Positions 24,930-31,634 of a stretch of DNA of 39,951 bases are shown piece by piece (positions within the stretch are counted from its first letter, which is position 1; every line of letters starts with the position of its first letter). A program made the translations under genes and the position numbers. The DNA is taken from the NCBI GenBank assembly GCA_900315245.1, contig OMYJ01000006.1:263572-303522 (forward strand). Reading direction: 5' to 3'. The stretch comes from an uncultured Bacteroidales bacterium. GTDB taxonomy: Bacteria; Bacteroidota; Bacteroidia; Bacteroidales; WCHB1-69. A model generated the notes under the pieces. The model had not been told where the DNA came from, did no database searches, and saw only the letters and a program-made list of their open reading frames with translations.

Positions 24930-25465
24930 GCCATCCGGGTCGCTTTCCGTGCCTCTTTCCAACGCGGGAAATAGCGGTCCATCAGTGCGTGGAACTTCGG
25001 GCCATGGTTAGCTTCGATAAGATGCGCAAGTTCGTGGACTACAACGTGTTCCACACATAAATCAGGCAACAGCAAAAGATACGTGCTGAACTGGATGGTC
25101 CCCATTTTCTTGTTACAAGAGCCCCAGCGTGAAATCGTGGGCTTGTAGATGATTTTGGCGGGGTGGACCCCCATCAAGGCGGTGTATTTCAACAACATGG
25201 GTTTCAGTATCACATCCAACCGTGCCACTGCCTCCTGCACCTGTTCCTTCGTTTCCTGGGGCAGCTGCGCATAAAAGTCATAACGTTTCTCGTTGGCCTC
25301 TTTCATCTTTCGCATAGCCTCCGCAATCCAGGCCTCATTGTCCTGAATAAACCGCATCACCGTTTTTTTGGAGGTGAGGTAAGGTGCTGTCACGTGCAGG
25401 TCGCCGTTGCTCACTACCCGCATCGACATGCGTCGCGTCCGCCTATAAGTTATTTTGATGTTCAT
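24914..25465 (-). CDS. YgjP-like (DUF45 / SprT-like) zinc metalloprotease
   Basis: A 183-residue cytoplasmic protein of the YgjP/WSS1-like metallopeptidase family. The N-terminal half is a beta-sheet of basic strands (MNIKITYRRTRRMSMRVVSNG-type start), and the middle is helical. The C-terminal third has the family block SRWGSCNKKMGTI, then VVVHELAHLIEANHG: HELAH gives two zinc histidines and the catalytic Glu, and NHG the third histidine. The natural substrate is unknown. It is the last gene of a compact minus-strand run with the two small genes and the sirtuin upstream (33 bp to the membrane protein gene). Confidence 0.87.
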   Translation of the reverse strand: MNIKITYRRTRRMSMRVVSNGDLHVTAPYLTSKKTVMRFIQDNEAWIAEAMRKMKEANEKRYDFYAQLPQETKEQVQEAVARLDVILKPMLLKYTALMGVHPAKIIYKPTISRWGSCNKKMGTIQFSTYLLLLPDLCVEHVVVHELAHLIEANHGPKFHALMDRYFPRWKEARKATRMAVRKS

Positions 25466-25493
25466 TTCTCGGTGGGGAAAGGGTTAAAGGCCA

Positions 25494-25514
25494 AGGTTTC
25501 AGGTTTCAAATCTT
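25494..25514. repeat. Short heptamer array AGGTTTC
   Basis: AGGTTTC twice followed by AAATCTT. The TGA stop of the 25499 gene is inside it. The same AGGTTTCAA wording occurs at 7969-7990. Confidence 0.65.
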
Positions 25515-25996
25515 ATTGTGGCGCTGTGGAACATTGTGTCGCGGGTGACTATCACAAAAAAGCACTCGTAGGGCATGTCGCGATAGAGGTCTCGGAGTTT
25601 GACTTTGGCGGCGCCCTGACGCATTGAGGCGTCCACGGTGTTCCATATTTCTTCGCCAAGGGGGCGATAGCACAACACCGCACGTCGGCAAGAAGGCGCA
25701 GATTTGTCAAGACGGCAACGGAAGGTCACCGTCGGATGGGCCCCGGCAAGCAGACTCCATCGGTCTTCCACAATGACATCATTCGTACCGAAGTGAACCA
25801 TCGGAGAACCGCCTTCTTGCATACTTACCGGATGGTTCAACTCCTGACGGGCCTTTTTCCTTGCGCCCAACACTTTCTGGTATTGCAAGGAAAGGATGAG
25901 GCACAGAAGAAATGCCGCGCCCACGAACACCCACAGCCACGGACGTCGCCCCGTAGAGGGTACTTCATTGCCCGAATGTGGAACAATTGCTCCCAT
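25499..25996 (-). CDS. Membrane-anchored protein of unknown function
   Basis: A 165-residue protein. A short polar N-terminus is followed by one transmembrane segment (about residues 20-40, WLWVFVGAAFLLCLILSL) and an outward domain of about 120 residues. The last part has the pattern of a fibronectin type III or similar beta-sandwich: 'VTFRCRLD', 'AVLCYRPLGEE-W', then 'YECFFVIVTRDTMFHSATIRF'. This assignment is by strand pattern only. The start is one base after the stop of the lipoprotein gene at 25998, so the two are translationally coupled. Confidence 0.62.
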   Translation of the reverse strand: MGAIVPHSGNEVPSTGRRPWLWVFVGAAFLLCLILSLQYQKVLGARKKARQELNHPVSMQEGGSPMVHFGTNDVIVEDRWSLLAGAHPTVTFRCRLDKSAPSCRRAVLCYRPLGEEIWNTVDASMRQGAAKVKLRDLYRDMPYECFFVIVTRDTMFHSATIRFET

Positions 25997-25997
25997 C

Positions 25998-26435
25998 CTA
26001 ATAGTTTGACCTAGAGAACAACTGCAACTTCCAATGATTCCCCTTTTCGTCGGTGAACGCTATGAGAAGTTCATTGCGGTTCAACTTGAGGATGTCTGCT
26101 GTGAAATCGTATTCTTTCCCGAAAAACGTATATTGAAAATTCACTGTCTTATTCTTCTGGTCGGCCACCCACATGGCAAACGTGGATTCACGATACTCAC
26201 CATTATATCTTGCCATCACCGACATGACATGGTCGGCATATATATTATAATATGTGCTCGGAGCATAGCCGATATACTCCGTGGAGTCTATCTCCTCTCC
26301 ATTGAGGTAGGTGTGCGACACTTGCCAGGATTTCACAATGCGGTATTCGATGGAGAACACATTTTCACATGAGGTACATAGCAGGGCGGTCACCCCGCAC
26401 AACAATACGACACAAATTTTCGCCAATTTACTCAT
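25998..26435 (-). CDS. Small lipoprotein, lipocalin-like
   Basis: A 145-residue lipoprotein from ATG 26435 (MSKLAKICVVLLC...). The lipobox is LLCTSC with Cys at about 23; a longer frame from 26495 would run into the sirtuin gene and lacks a signal at its N-terminus. The mature part starts with a 'KSWQVSHTYLNGEEID' strand and continues with alternating strands ('TFAMWVADQKNKTVNFQYTFFGKEYDFTADILKLNRNELLIAF', 'HWKLQLF'), resembling the lipocalin-like domains common in Bacteroidota lipoproteins. Function unknown. Nineteen bases separate it from the sirtuin gene upstream. Confidence 0.65.
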   Translation of the reverse strand: MSKLAKICVVLLCGVTALLCTSCENVFSIEYRIVKSWQVSHTYLNGEEIDSTEYIGYAPSTYYNIYADHVMSVMARYNGEYRESTFAMWVADQKNKTVNFQYTFFGKEYDFTADILKLNRNELLIAFTDEKGNHWKLQLFSRSNY

Positions 26436-26454
26436 AATGGATATTTCTCTTTGA

Positions 26455-27135
26455 TTATTTGCCGCAAAGCTGTCCATACAGCTGCCGCATTCCAACGGTT
26501 GCTTTTTCTGTGATGTAAGTCACCCGGCGGGAGATAGCTCCAGGCTGTTTCGGGTCGATGACGTAAATCTCCGCATTGGCAGGCGCATAGTAGAGCAGCC
26601 CCGCCGCCGGATAGACAGCCAAGGAGGTGCCGATGATGATGAGGATGTCGCACTGCTCCACCTCGCGGGCAGCAGCATCCAACAACGGCACGGCCTCGCC
26701 GAACCACACGATGAATGGACGCAACAACGAACCGTCCTTGGCGCGCTCGCCGTATTTCATCGCTTTGTAGCCGATGTCAAAAACCTCCGTCTTCCGCTCG
26801 TTGCAGGCCTTGGTGAGCTCGCCATGCAAGTGGATGATCTTCGAGGAGCCGCCGCGCTCGTGCAGGTTATCCACGTTCTGCGTGACCACTGTCACGTCGT
26901 ACTGTTCTTCCAGCTTCGCCACCAACTTGTGCGCGTCATTGGGCTCGCAATGTTCCAGCTGCGCACGCCGCTCGTTGTAGAAGTCGATGATCAGCTGCGG
27001 GTTGCGGTACCACCCGTCGATGGTGGCCACATCCTCCACATTATGGTTTTCCCAAAGGCCGTCGCTGTCGCGGAACGTGCTGATGCCGCTCTCAGCCGAG
27101 ATGCCGGCACCGGAAAGGACTACTATCTTTTTCAT
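26455..27135 (-). CDS. cobB: NAD-dependent protein deacylase, sirtuin (SIR2/CobB family)
   Basis: A 226-residue cytoplasmic sirtuin that removes acyl groups from lysines using NAD. The NAD-binding motifs are complete: SGAGISAESGISTFRD, TQNVDNLHERGG and IIGTSL, with the catalytic His in HLHGEL. The Y-x-x-R pair in FYNERR matches class III sirtuins that prefer succinyl or malonyl groups. The small zinc module is degenerate: after HGEL only one cysteine (ACNERK) remains where four are normal, so zinc is probably absent. Its start codon abuts the heptamer array at 27135. Confidence 0.9.
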   Translation of the reverse strand: MKKIVVLSGAGISAESGISTFRDSDGLWENHNVEDVATIDGWYRNPQLIIDFYNERRAQLEHCEPNDAHKLVAKLEEQYDVTVVTQNVDNLHERGGSSKIIHLHGELTKACNERKTEVFDIGYKAMKYGERAKDGSLLRPFIVWFGEAVPLLDAAAREVEQCDILIIIGTSLAVYPAAGLLYYAPANAEIYVIDPKQPGAISRRVTYITEKATVGMRQLYGQLCGK

Positions 27136-27169
27136 AATTAGTAATTAGAAATTTGTAATTAGAAATTAT
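27135..27169. repeat. In-phase heptamer array TAATTAG
   Basis: TAATTAG twice, AAATTTG, TAATTAG, AAATTAT. It fills nearly all of the space between the stop of the four-helix-bundle gene and the ATG of the sirtuin. Confidence 0.82.
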
Positions 27170-27171
27170 TA

Positions 27172-27552
27172 TTATTCCGTTTCTGAATTGTATTTATGAA
27201 ACTCTTTTGTTTTTTTTGAATTTTTGGTTATTGAAACTAACAGTTTAATAAGTTCTTGACAATCAGTATGAAAACTATCAAACAGCTTTTGGTCTATATA
27301 TTCGCTTTCATATAATAACTCAAGCCAATACTCTGTTTCCCCAGCTTCTTTTTGAGCTATGTACATTTTAGCATAGAAATCAGCAGTTGACTGTGCAAAC
27401 ACACTTTCCTTCACATTTGCGCCAATGCTCGTACCACTTCTTAATAATTGTTGAGATAAAACATATTCTTTCTTCTCCTCTTTGAGATAATTGTACATTT
27501 TGATAATTCGCAAAGCAAATGCCTTACTTTTAACTAAAATTATGTTTTCCAT
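27172..27552 (-). CDS. Four helix bundle protein (S23/IVS-type)
   Basis: A 126-residue protein of the four helix bundle (TIGR02436-type, 'S23') family: a 'KAFALRIIKMYNYL' first helix, 'LSQQLLRSGTSIGANVKES' core motif, then 'ADFYAKMYIAQKEAGETEYWLELL'. All are diagnostic. Such genes occur in intervening sequences of 23S rRNA genes and as stand-alone genes in Bacteroidota; no rRNA is present here, so this is the stand-alone type. Molecular function is not established. Its base composition is distinctly AT-rich compared with neighbours on both sides, and it is flanked by AT-rich tandem words on both ends, suggesting it arrived separately. Confidence 0.88.
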   Translation of the reverse strand: MENIILVKSKAFALRIIKMYNYLKEEKKEYVLSQQLLRSGTSIGANVKESVFAQSTADFYAKMYIAQKEAGETEYWLELLYESEYIDQKLFDSFHTDCQELIKLLVSITKNSKKTKEFHKYNSETE

Positions 27553-27617
27553 GATTAGATGATTAAATTATTAGATGATATTACTTTTAAATGACTTAAG
27601 ATTCGTATCGTAAATTT

Positions 27618-27645
27618 CTAACTACTAATTACTAACTACTAATTA
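27618..27645. repeat. In-phase heptamer array CTAAYTA
   Basis: CTAACTA and CTAATTA alternate twice. The final codons and TAG stop (27632-27634) of phosphofructokinase lie inside. Between 27553 and 27617 there is AT-rich, less regular word-like sequence (GATTAGATGATTAA type) and no gene. Confidence 0.85.
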
Positions 27646-28747
27646 ACTCATCGCCGAAGGCCATGCCGACTCCTCTTGCCGTGCGTACGAGGAAGTCGTC
27701 AGGTTTCACGAGGTGCGGTTCCTTGACGGCCTCTTCGAGCGGGACGTATGAGATGTCCGGATGGCGATAGACCACGAGGTTGCCATATTTTTTCTCCTTG
27801 ACGAGCTCGAAGGCTTTCACGCCGAATTCGGTGGCGAGGATGCGGTCGTAGGCCAAGGGGGTACCGCCACGTTGGAGGTGTCCGAGCACCGTCACACGGA
27901 TGTCGTGCTCTATACCGAGGTCAAGGAGTTCCTGTTTCAGGACGTCCCCTACCCCACCGAGCTTGATATGTTGGTCGCCGACGGCTGTCGGGGCTTTGCC
28001 GACGACATCGCCGCCGACTCTCTTCGCGCCCTCGGCAATCACGATGTTGCAGAAGCCCATGCCGTTCTTGTAGCGTGCCTCGATTTTCCTGGCGATGGCT
28101 TCAGGATTGTACGGGATTTCGGGGATAATGCAAACTTCCGCACCTCCTGCGATGGCCGTGTGCAGGGCAATCCAGCCCGCATCGCGACCCATCACTTCCA
28201 TAATGAAGACGCGGTTGTGGCTCTCGGCCGTCGTCACGAGCTTGTCGATGGCCTCCGTGGCGATCTGCACCGCCGTCTGGAAACCGAAGGTGAAGTCCGT
28301 GCTCGACAGGTCGTTGTCAATGGTCTTGGGCACGCCCACCACGGGAATGCCGATGTTGAGAAGATCCAAGGAGATGCGTTGCGATCCGTCGCCGCCGATG
28401 TTGATGATGGCGTCGAAACCCATGTTCTCGAAACGCTTCTTCATGAGCTGCGAACGGTCCTCCATCTTCCAGCTGCCGTCAGGCAAGCGCACGGGGAAAT
28501 GGAACGGGCCGCCCTTGTTGGTGGTCTTGATGATGGTGCCGCCCTTCACATGGAGACCGGAAACCATGCTCTCGGTGAGCTCCACAATCTCCACATTGTC
28601 CTTCAATATTCCGTTGAACGACTCGATACAGCCGTACACCTGCCATTCGTCAGCCTCCAGGGCCGCACGCTTCACAATGCCGCGGATCACCGCGTTCAAA
28701 CCGGGACAGTCGCCACCGCCCGTCGCTACCAATATTTTATGCGCCAT
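27632..28747 (-). CDS. pfkA: 6-phosphofructokinase (long, group III-like)
   Basis: A 371-residue cytoplasmic enzyme that phosphorylates fructose 6-phosphate. Motifs: GGGDCPGLNAVIRG at the N-terminus, GGDGS (the glycine at the position equal to E. coli Gly104 points to ATP as donor), PKTIDNDL with the catalytic Asp and a lysine at the position equal to Gly124, and EVMGRDAGWIA. The Gly/Lys combination is that of the longer group III-type ATP enzymes, while PPi-dependent enzymes carry Asp/Lys. It is about 50 residues longer than E. coli PfkA. ATP use is thus likely but not proven. A -7 box lies 25 nt before the ATG. Confidence 0.92.
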   Translation of the reverse strand: MAHKILVATGGGDCPGLNAVIRGIVKRAALEADEWQVYGCIESFNGILKDNVEIVELTESMVSGLHVKGGTIIKTTNKGGPFHFPVRLPDGSWKMEDRSQLMKKRFENMGFDAIINIGGDGSQRISLDLLNIGIPVVGVPKTIDNDLSSTDFTFGFQTAVQIATEAIDKLVTTAESHNRVFIMEVMGRDAGWIALHTAIAGGAEVCIIPEIPYNPEAIARKIEARYKNGMGFCNIVIAEGAKRVGGDVVGKAPTAVGDQHIKLGGVGDVLKQELLDLGIEHDIRVTVLGHLQRGGTPLAYDRILATEFGVKAFELVKEKKYGNLVVYRHPDISYVPLEEAVKEPHLVKPDDFLVRTARGVGMAFGDELISS

Positions 28748-28771
28748 ATTTGTCCGTTATTTATTGAACGG

Positions 28772-28779
28772 CAAAGATA
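28772..28779 (-). promoter_or_regulatory. Bacteroides-type -7 element TATCTTTG of pfkA
   Basis: TATCTTTG on the minus strand, 24 nt upstream of ATG 28747. Confidence 0.62.
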
Positions 28780-28790
28780 CTTTTTTTTTC

Positions 28791-28846
28791 GATGAAACGA
28801 TGAAACGATGAGAAGATGAGAAGATGAGAAGATGATAGGATGGGAT
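28791..28846. repeat. In-phase octamer array GATGARAA
   Basis: Seven 8-bp words: GATGAAAC twice, GATGAGAA three times, GATGATAG, GATGGGAT. It lies directly upstream of the pfkA promoter and may occupy its -33 region. Confidence 0.85.
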
Positions 28847-28866
28847 ACCGTTCCGATTCCCTTTTT

Positions 28867-28957
28867 CATTTTTCATTCTTCATTCTACATTCAGCATTCA
28901 GCATTCAGCATTCAACATTCAGCATTCAACATTCAGCATTCAGCATTCAGCATTACT
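28867..28957. repeat. Longest heptamer array, CATTCAG (CTGAATG on the minus strand)
   Basis: Thirteen consecutive, perfectly phased 7-bp words, all starting with CATT: mostly CATTCAG, two CATTCAA, and graded variants at the edges (CATTTTT, CATTCTT, CATTCTA, CATTACT). The TAA stop of the TonB receptor (28953-28955) is in the last word. On the minus strand the words are of the GAATGNN type also seen at 2560-2587. Confidence 0.92.
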
Positions 28958-31250
28958 TCAGTATCACCCGTACTCCAACGTACCCCATAATTCCCGTAAT
29001 CGGTTTATACACCATCGTGGCGTCGAAATATTCGCCGAAGGGGTTCTCGGCTTGCACGATCGGGTCTTTCTGCTTGACGTTGAGGAGGTTCTCCGCGCCG
29101 GCGTAGATTTCCCACTTGCGGAACTTCTTGGTAATCTGCGCAGCAAGCAGGCAGTAGGGTTTCGACACGTCAGGACGGCGGTACGGTTCGGGGTTGCTCT
29201 GCGTGTTGGGCAGCGGCATCGGACCGTAAATCTGGCAGTTGATATTGAATTTCCACTTATCGTATGGTGTGCTGTAATTGAGGTTGACGAGTGCCTTGTG
29301 CGGACTCATCATGTCCTTCTGGCGCATCACACCGTTGCGCATGTAACGTACATCGTTGTAACGGTAGGCCAACAGGATCTCGAAACGCTGCAAAGGCTTG
29401 AGGGTTAATTCAACCTGCGCGGAATGCGAACGGGAGAGGTTGTGATAACCGTTGTATTCGCCGTTCAAGGCATAATAATGCACCGCATGGACATCCTGAT
29501 CCAAATCCACAATCATCTGCTGTACAAAGTGCGTGTAGAAGTAATCTACTGCCAATGAAGCTTTTCCGCCCGGCATATTGAACTGCCACACCGCGCTCGC
29601 ACCAGCGTTCCAAGCCTCCTCAGGACTGGGATGTCCGTCAAAATGGAGCGTGCGCGATGAGAGCATCAGAGACTGGTTCTCAGCAAAGAAATGGGCGTTG
29701 CGGTAGCCTTTTCCGGCAGAGGCGCGGAAGGACAAATCCTTGGTAGCTTGCCATTTGAGATGCACTCGCGGCGTCCAGAAGAGCTGGTTGACACTTGACC
29801 ACAACGAGGAATACTGTTTGTCGCGTACCATATTGTAATCCAAGCGCATACCCGCCATCACCACCAATTTCGGGTCAATAATAAAGGCATATTCGGCAAA
29901 AACTCCGGGAATCATGTCATGATGATGCGGCCTGTCGTAATAATACAAATCCATATCGTCATAATAGGATTCATTCAGACAGTCGAACTGCAGACTGGCA
30001 CCAGCTGTCAGTTTATGGCGTTCCTTAGCGCCAAACTTATTGGAATACAAAACATTAGCATACACACTTTGCTGATTTCCCAAATAAGCGTGAGCATATC
30101 CGTAACGGGAGTGCAGCCAATGACCAGTATATGAAAGGATGGTACCGATGCTCTCGTGCTCACCCTTCAGCAGGAAACCGTTTTTGGTGATGACATCCAC
30201 CCTCTTGTTGTCAGCGGTGAAGCCGTATGGCACATCCGCAGGTTCGTTCAGGCAGCTCGGCATGAAGGCCATCTGCCCACCGAAACGGTTGTCCCACACG
30301 AAATCCACCATCGTGCGGCCCTCCACCACGGGCGACTTGTAGTCCCAGCGGTTCATCACGTTGACCTGACGGTTTCGCGGAACGTCCATAAATCCGTCGT
30401 GGTTCATGTCCATCTTCACAAGTTGGTCGGCGAGGAATACGAGAAAGTTGGTGCTTGCCTTCTCGTTCTTGCCCACAGGAATGCGAGTATTCATGGCCAG
30501 TTCGCCCTTGCCCATCGAGTTGGCGTAGAAGTTCATGAAGAAGCGTTCCAAATTGGACTCCGGTTTCTTGTAGTCCACGTTGATCTGACCCGTGATGGCC
30601 TCGAAGCCGTTCACCACCGAAGAAGTTCCCTTCGAGAGACTGATGGATTCCATCCACGAACCAGGGATGAAACCGAGGCCGAACTGGTGCGACAAAAGAC
30701 GAATGTAAGGCACATTTTCCAGCAAGATTTGGCTGTATGTGCCGGCCAGACCGAGCATAGAGATTTGCCGGGCACCGCTGACCGCATCGGGGAATTCCGA
30801 GTCTATAGCCACACTGCTCTCGAAACTCTCGGCAAGGTTACAGCAGGCGGCACGTCGCAAACCTTCCGTTCCAATTATCTGGGTATAAATCGGTTGCACA
30901 GAGATATAGGAGCCGTCACGAGCGACAATGCTCACTTCGTTGAGGTTGTGGGCGGTATTCAGGAAAAAAGTCAGCCCGTTTTGTCCGCGAGGGATCACCA
31001 TGGTGTCGGGCAGAAAGGTCGGGAACGAGATGACCAGCGTGTCGGTTTTGGTACGGTTGAGGGTGAACTTGCCATCTTGGTCAGTGTGCGTGCCTATGCT
31101 GGTATGCAACCACTGCACAGCGGCATTCGACACCGCAACAGTATCACCGTTCTCCCCGATTTGAAAAACTTTCCCAGTCAACGTTGATTGAGCACTACCG
31201 AACCCAAGCAGAGCCAACAGTACCCCAATCAGTACATACTTCCGCATCAT
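28953..31250 (-). CDS. TonB-dependent receptor with carboxypeptidase-like N-terminal domain
   Basis: About 765 residues from ATG 31250 (ATG 31247 also possible). A signal peptide ends at about GSAQS. A CarboxypepD_reg-like domain (about 25-100, LTGKVFQ...GTHTDQDGKFTL) is followed by a plug domain (about 120-235, GLRRAACCNLAESFE..., GARQISMLGLAGTYSQILLENVPYIR-type sequence, FEAITGQINVDY) and a 22-strand barrel. TonB receptors import large or scarce substrates such as metal complexes, cobalamin or glycans across the outer membrane. The AACCNLAESFE-type plug is often seen in receptors near metal-transport genes, but none is here, so the substrate is open. It is downstream of PspC with only 27 bp between, all repeat. 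Confidence 0.9.
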   Translation of the reverse strand: MMRKYVLIGVLLALLGFGSAQSTLTGKVFQIGENGDTVAVSNAAVQWLHTSIGTHTDQDGKFTLNRTKTDTLVISFPTFLPDTMVIPRGQNGLTFFLNTAHNLNEVSIVARDGSYISVQPIYTQIIGTEGLRRAACCNLAESFESSVAIDSEFPDAVSGARQISMLGLAGTYSQILLENVPYIRLLSHQFGLGFIPGSWMESISLSKGTSSVVNGFEAITGQINVDYKKPESNLERFFMNFYANSMGKGELAMNTRIPVGKNEKASTNFLVFLADQLVKMDMNHDGFMDVPRNRQVNVMNRWDYKSPVVEGRTMVDFVWDNRFGGQMAFMPSCLNEPADVPYGFTADNKRVDVITKNGFLLKGEHESIGTILSYTGHWLHSRYGYAHAYLGNQQSVYANVLYSNKFGAKERHKLTAGASLQFDCLNESYYDDMDLYYYDRPHHHDMIPGVFAEYAFIIDPKLVVMAGMRLDYNMVRDKQYSSLWSSVNQLFWTPRVHLKWQATKDLSFRASAGKGYRNAHFFAENQSLMLSSRTLHFDGHPSPEEAWNAGASAVWQFNMPGGKASLAVDYFYTHFVQQMIVDLDQDVHAVHYYALNGEYNGYHNLSRSHSAQVELTLKPLQRFEILLAYRYNDVRYMRNGVMRQKDMMSPHKALVNLNYSTPYDKWKFNINCQIYGPMPLPNTQSNPEPYRRPDVSKPYCLLAAQITKKFRKWEIYAGAENLLNVKQKDPIVQAENPFGEYFDATMVYKPITGIMGYVGVRVILK

Positions 31251-31283
31251 TATCAATTATCAATTATCAATTATCAATTACTC
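31249..31283. repeat. In-phase heptamer array ATTATCA bridging PspC stop and TonB-receptor start
   Basis: Four ATTATCA words and one ATTACTC. They span the whole interval from the stop codon of PspC (31278-31280) to the start codon of the receptor (31250). Confidence 0.9.
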
Positions 31284-31481
31284 GTTGAGCATCTCGTTTT
31301 CCACTGGCAGGATAATCCAGCAGATCAGATAGAACCAGAATCCCATCGTGCCAAAAAGCAGCAGCAACACGAAAAGGATGCGCCACACGTTGGAATCCAC
31401 GTCGAAATATTTGCCCAGACCGCCGCAAATTCCGGCGATCTTGGAATCGGTTTTGCTTCTCATCAAGGTTTTATGTGCCAT
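31278..31481 (-). CDS. PspC domain protein
   Basis: A 67-residue protein that is essentially one PspC domain: MRSKTDSKIAGICGGLGKYFDVD (the conserved I-GG-KYF block), then a transmembrane helix (WRILFVLLLLFGTMGFWFYLICWIILP). Single-domain PspC proteins sit in the inner membrane. In proteobacteria PspC senses envelope stress, and in Bacteroidota the role is unproven. It is followed at once by the TonB receptor gene and is probably co-transcribed with it from the promoter at 31529. Confidence 0.9.
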   Translation of the reverse strand: MAHKTLMRSKTDSKIAGICGGLGKYFDVDSNVWRILFVLLLLFGTMGFWFYLICWIILPVENEMLNE

Positions 31482-31528
31482 AATACTATTGATTTGTTGG
31501 TGAATTATTAGCTATTGGCTTTTGGCTG

Positions 31529-31536
31529 CAAAAGTA
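31529..31536 (-). promoter_or_regulatory. Bacteroides-type -7 element TACTTTTG of pspC
   Basis: TACTTTTG on the minus strand, 47 nt upstream of ATG 31481. Confidence 0.55.
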
Positions 31537-31561
31537 CAATTATTTTGCTGCAAATGGGTTG

Positions 31562-31598
31562 CAAAAAAAAGCAGATGCGTGGTTTCACGCATCTGCTT
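31562..31598 (-). terminator. Rho-independent terminator of the first FISUMP protein gene
   Basis: An 11-13 bp stem (GCAGATGCGTG / CACGCATCTGC) with a T-tract on the minus strand, 37 bp after the stop at 31635. The same stem ends the second FISUMP gene at 37789. Confidence 0.88.
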
Positions 31599-31634
31599 GA
31601 TTAGAATTACATAAACGTCGCAGGACTGCTGGGA

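Noticed and set aside
27172..27552. rRNA operon with intervening sequence
   Set aside because: The four-helix-bundle gene is flanked by protein genes and AT-rich repeats; no 23S-like sequence is present.
28867..28957. CRISPR-like array
   Set aside because: The units are contiguous 7-mers with no spacers and no cas genes are nearby.
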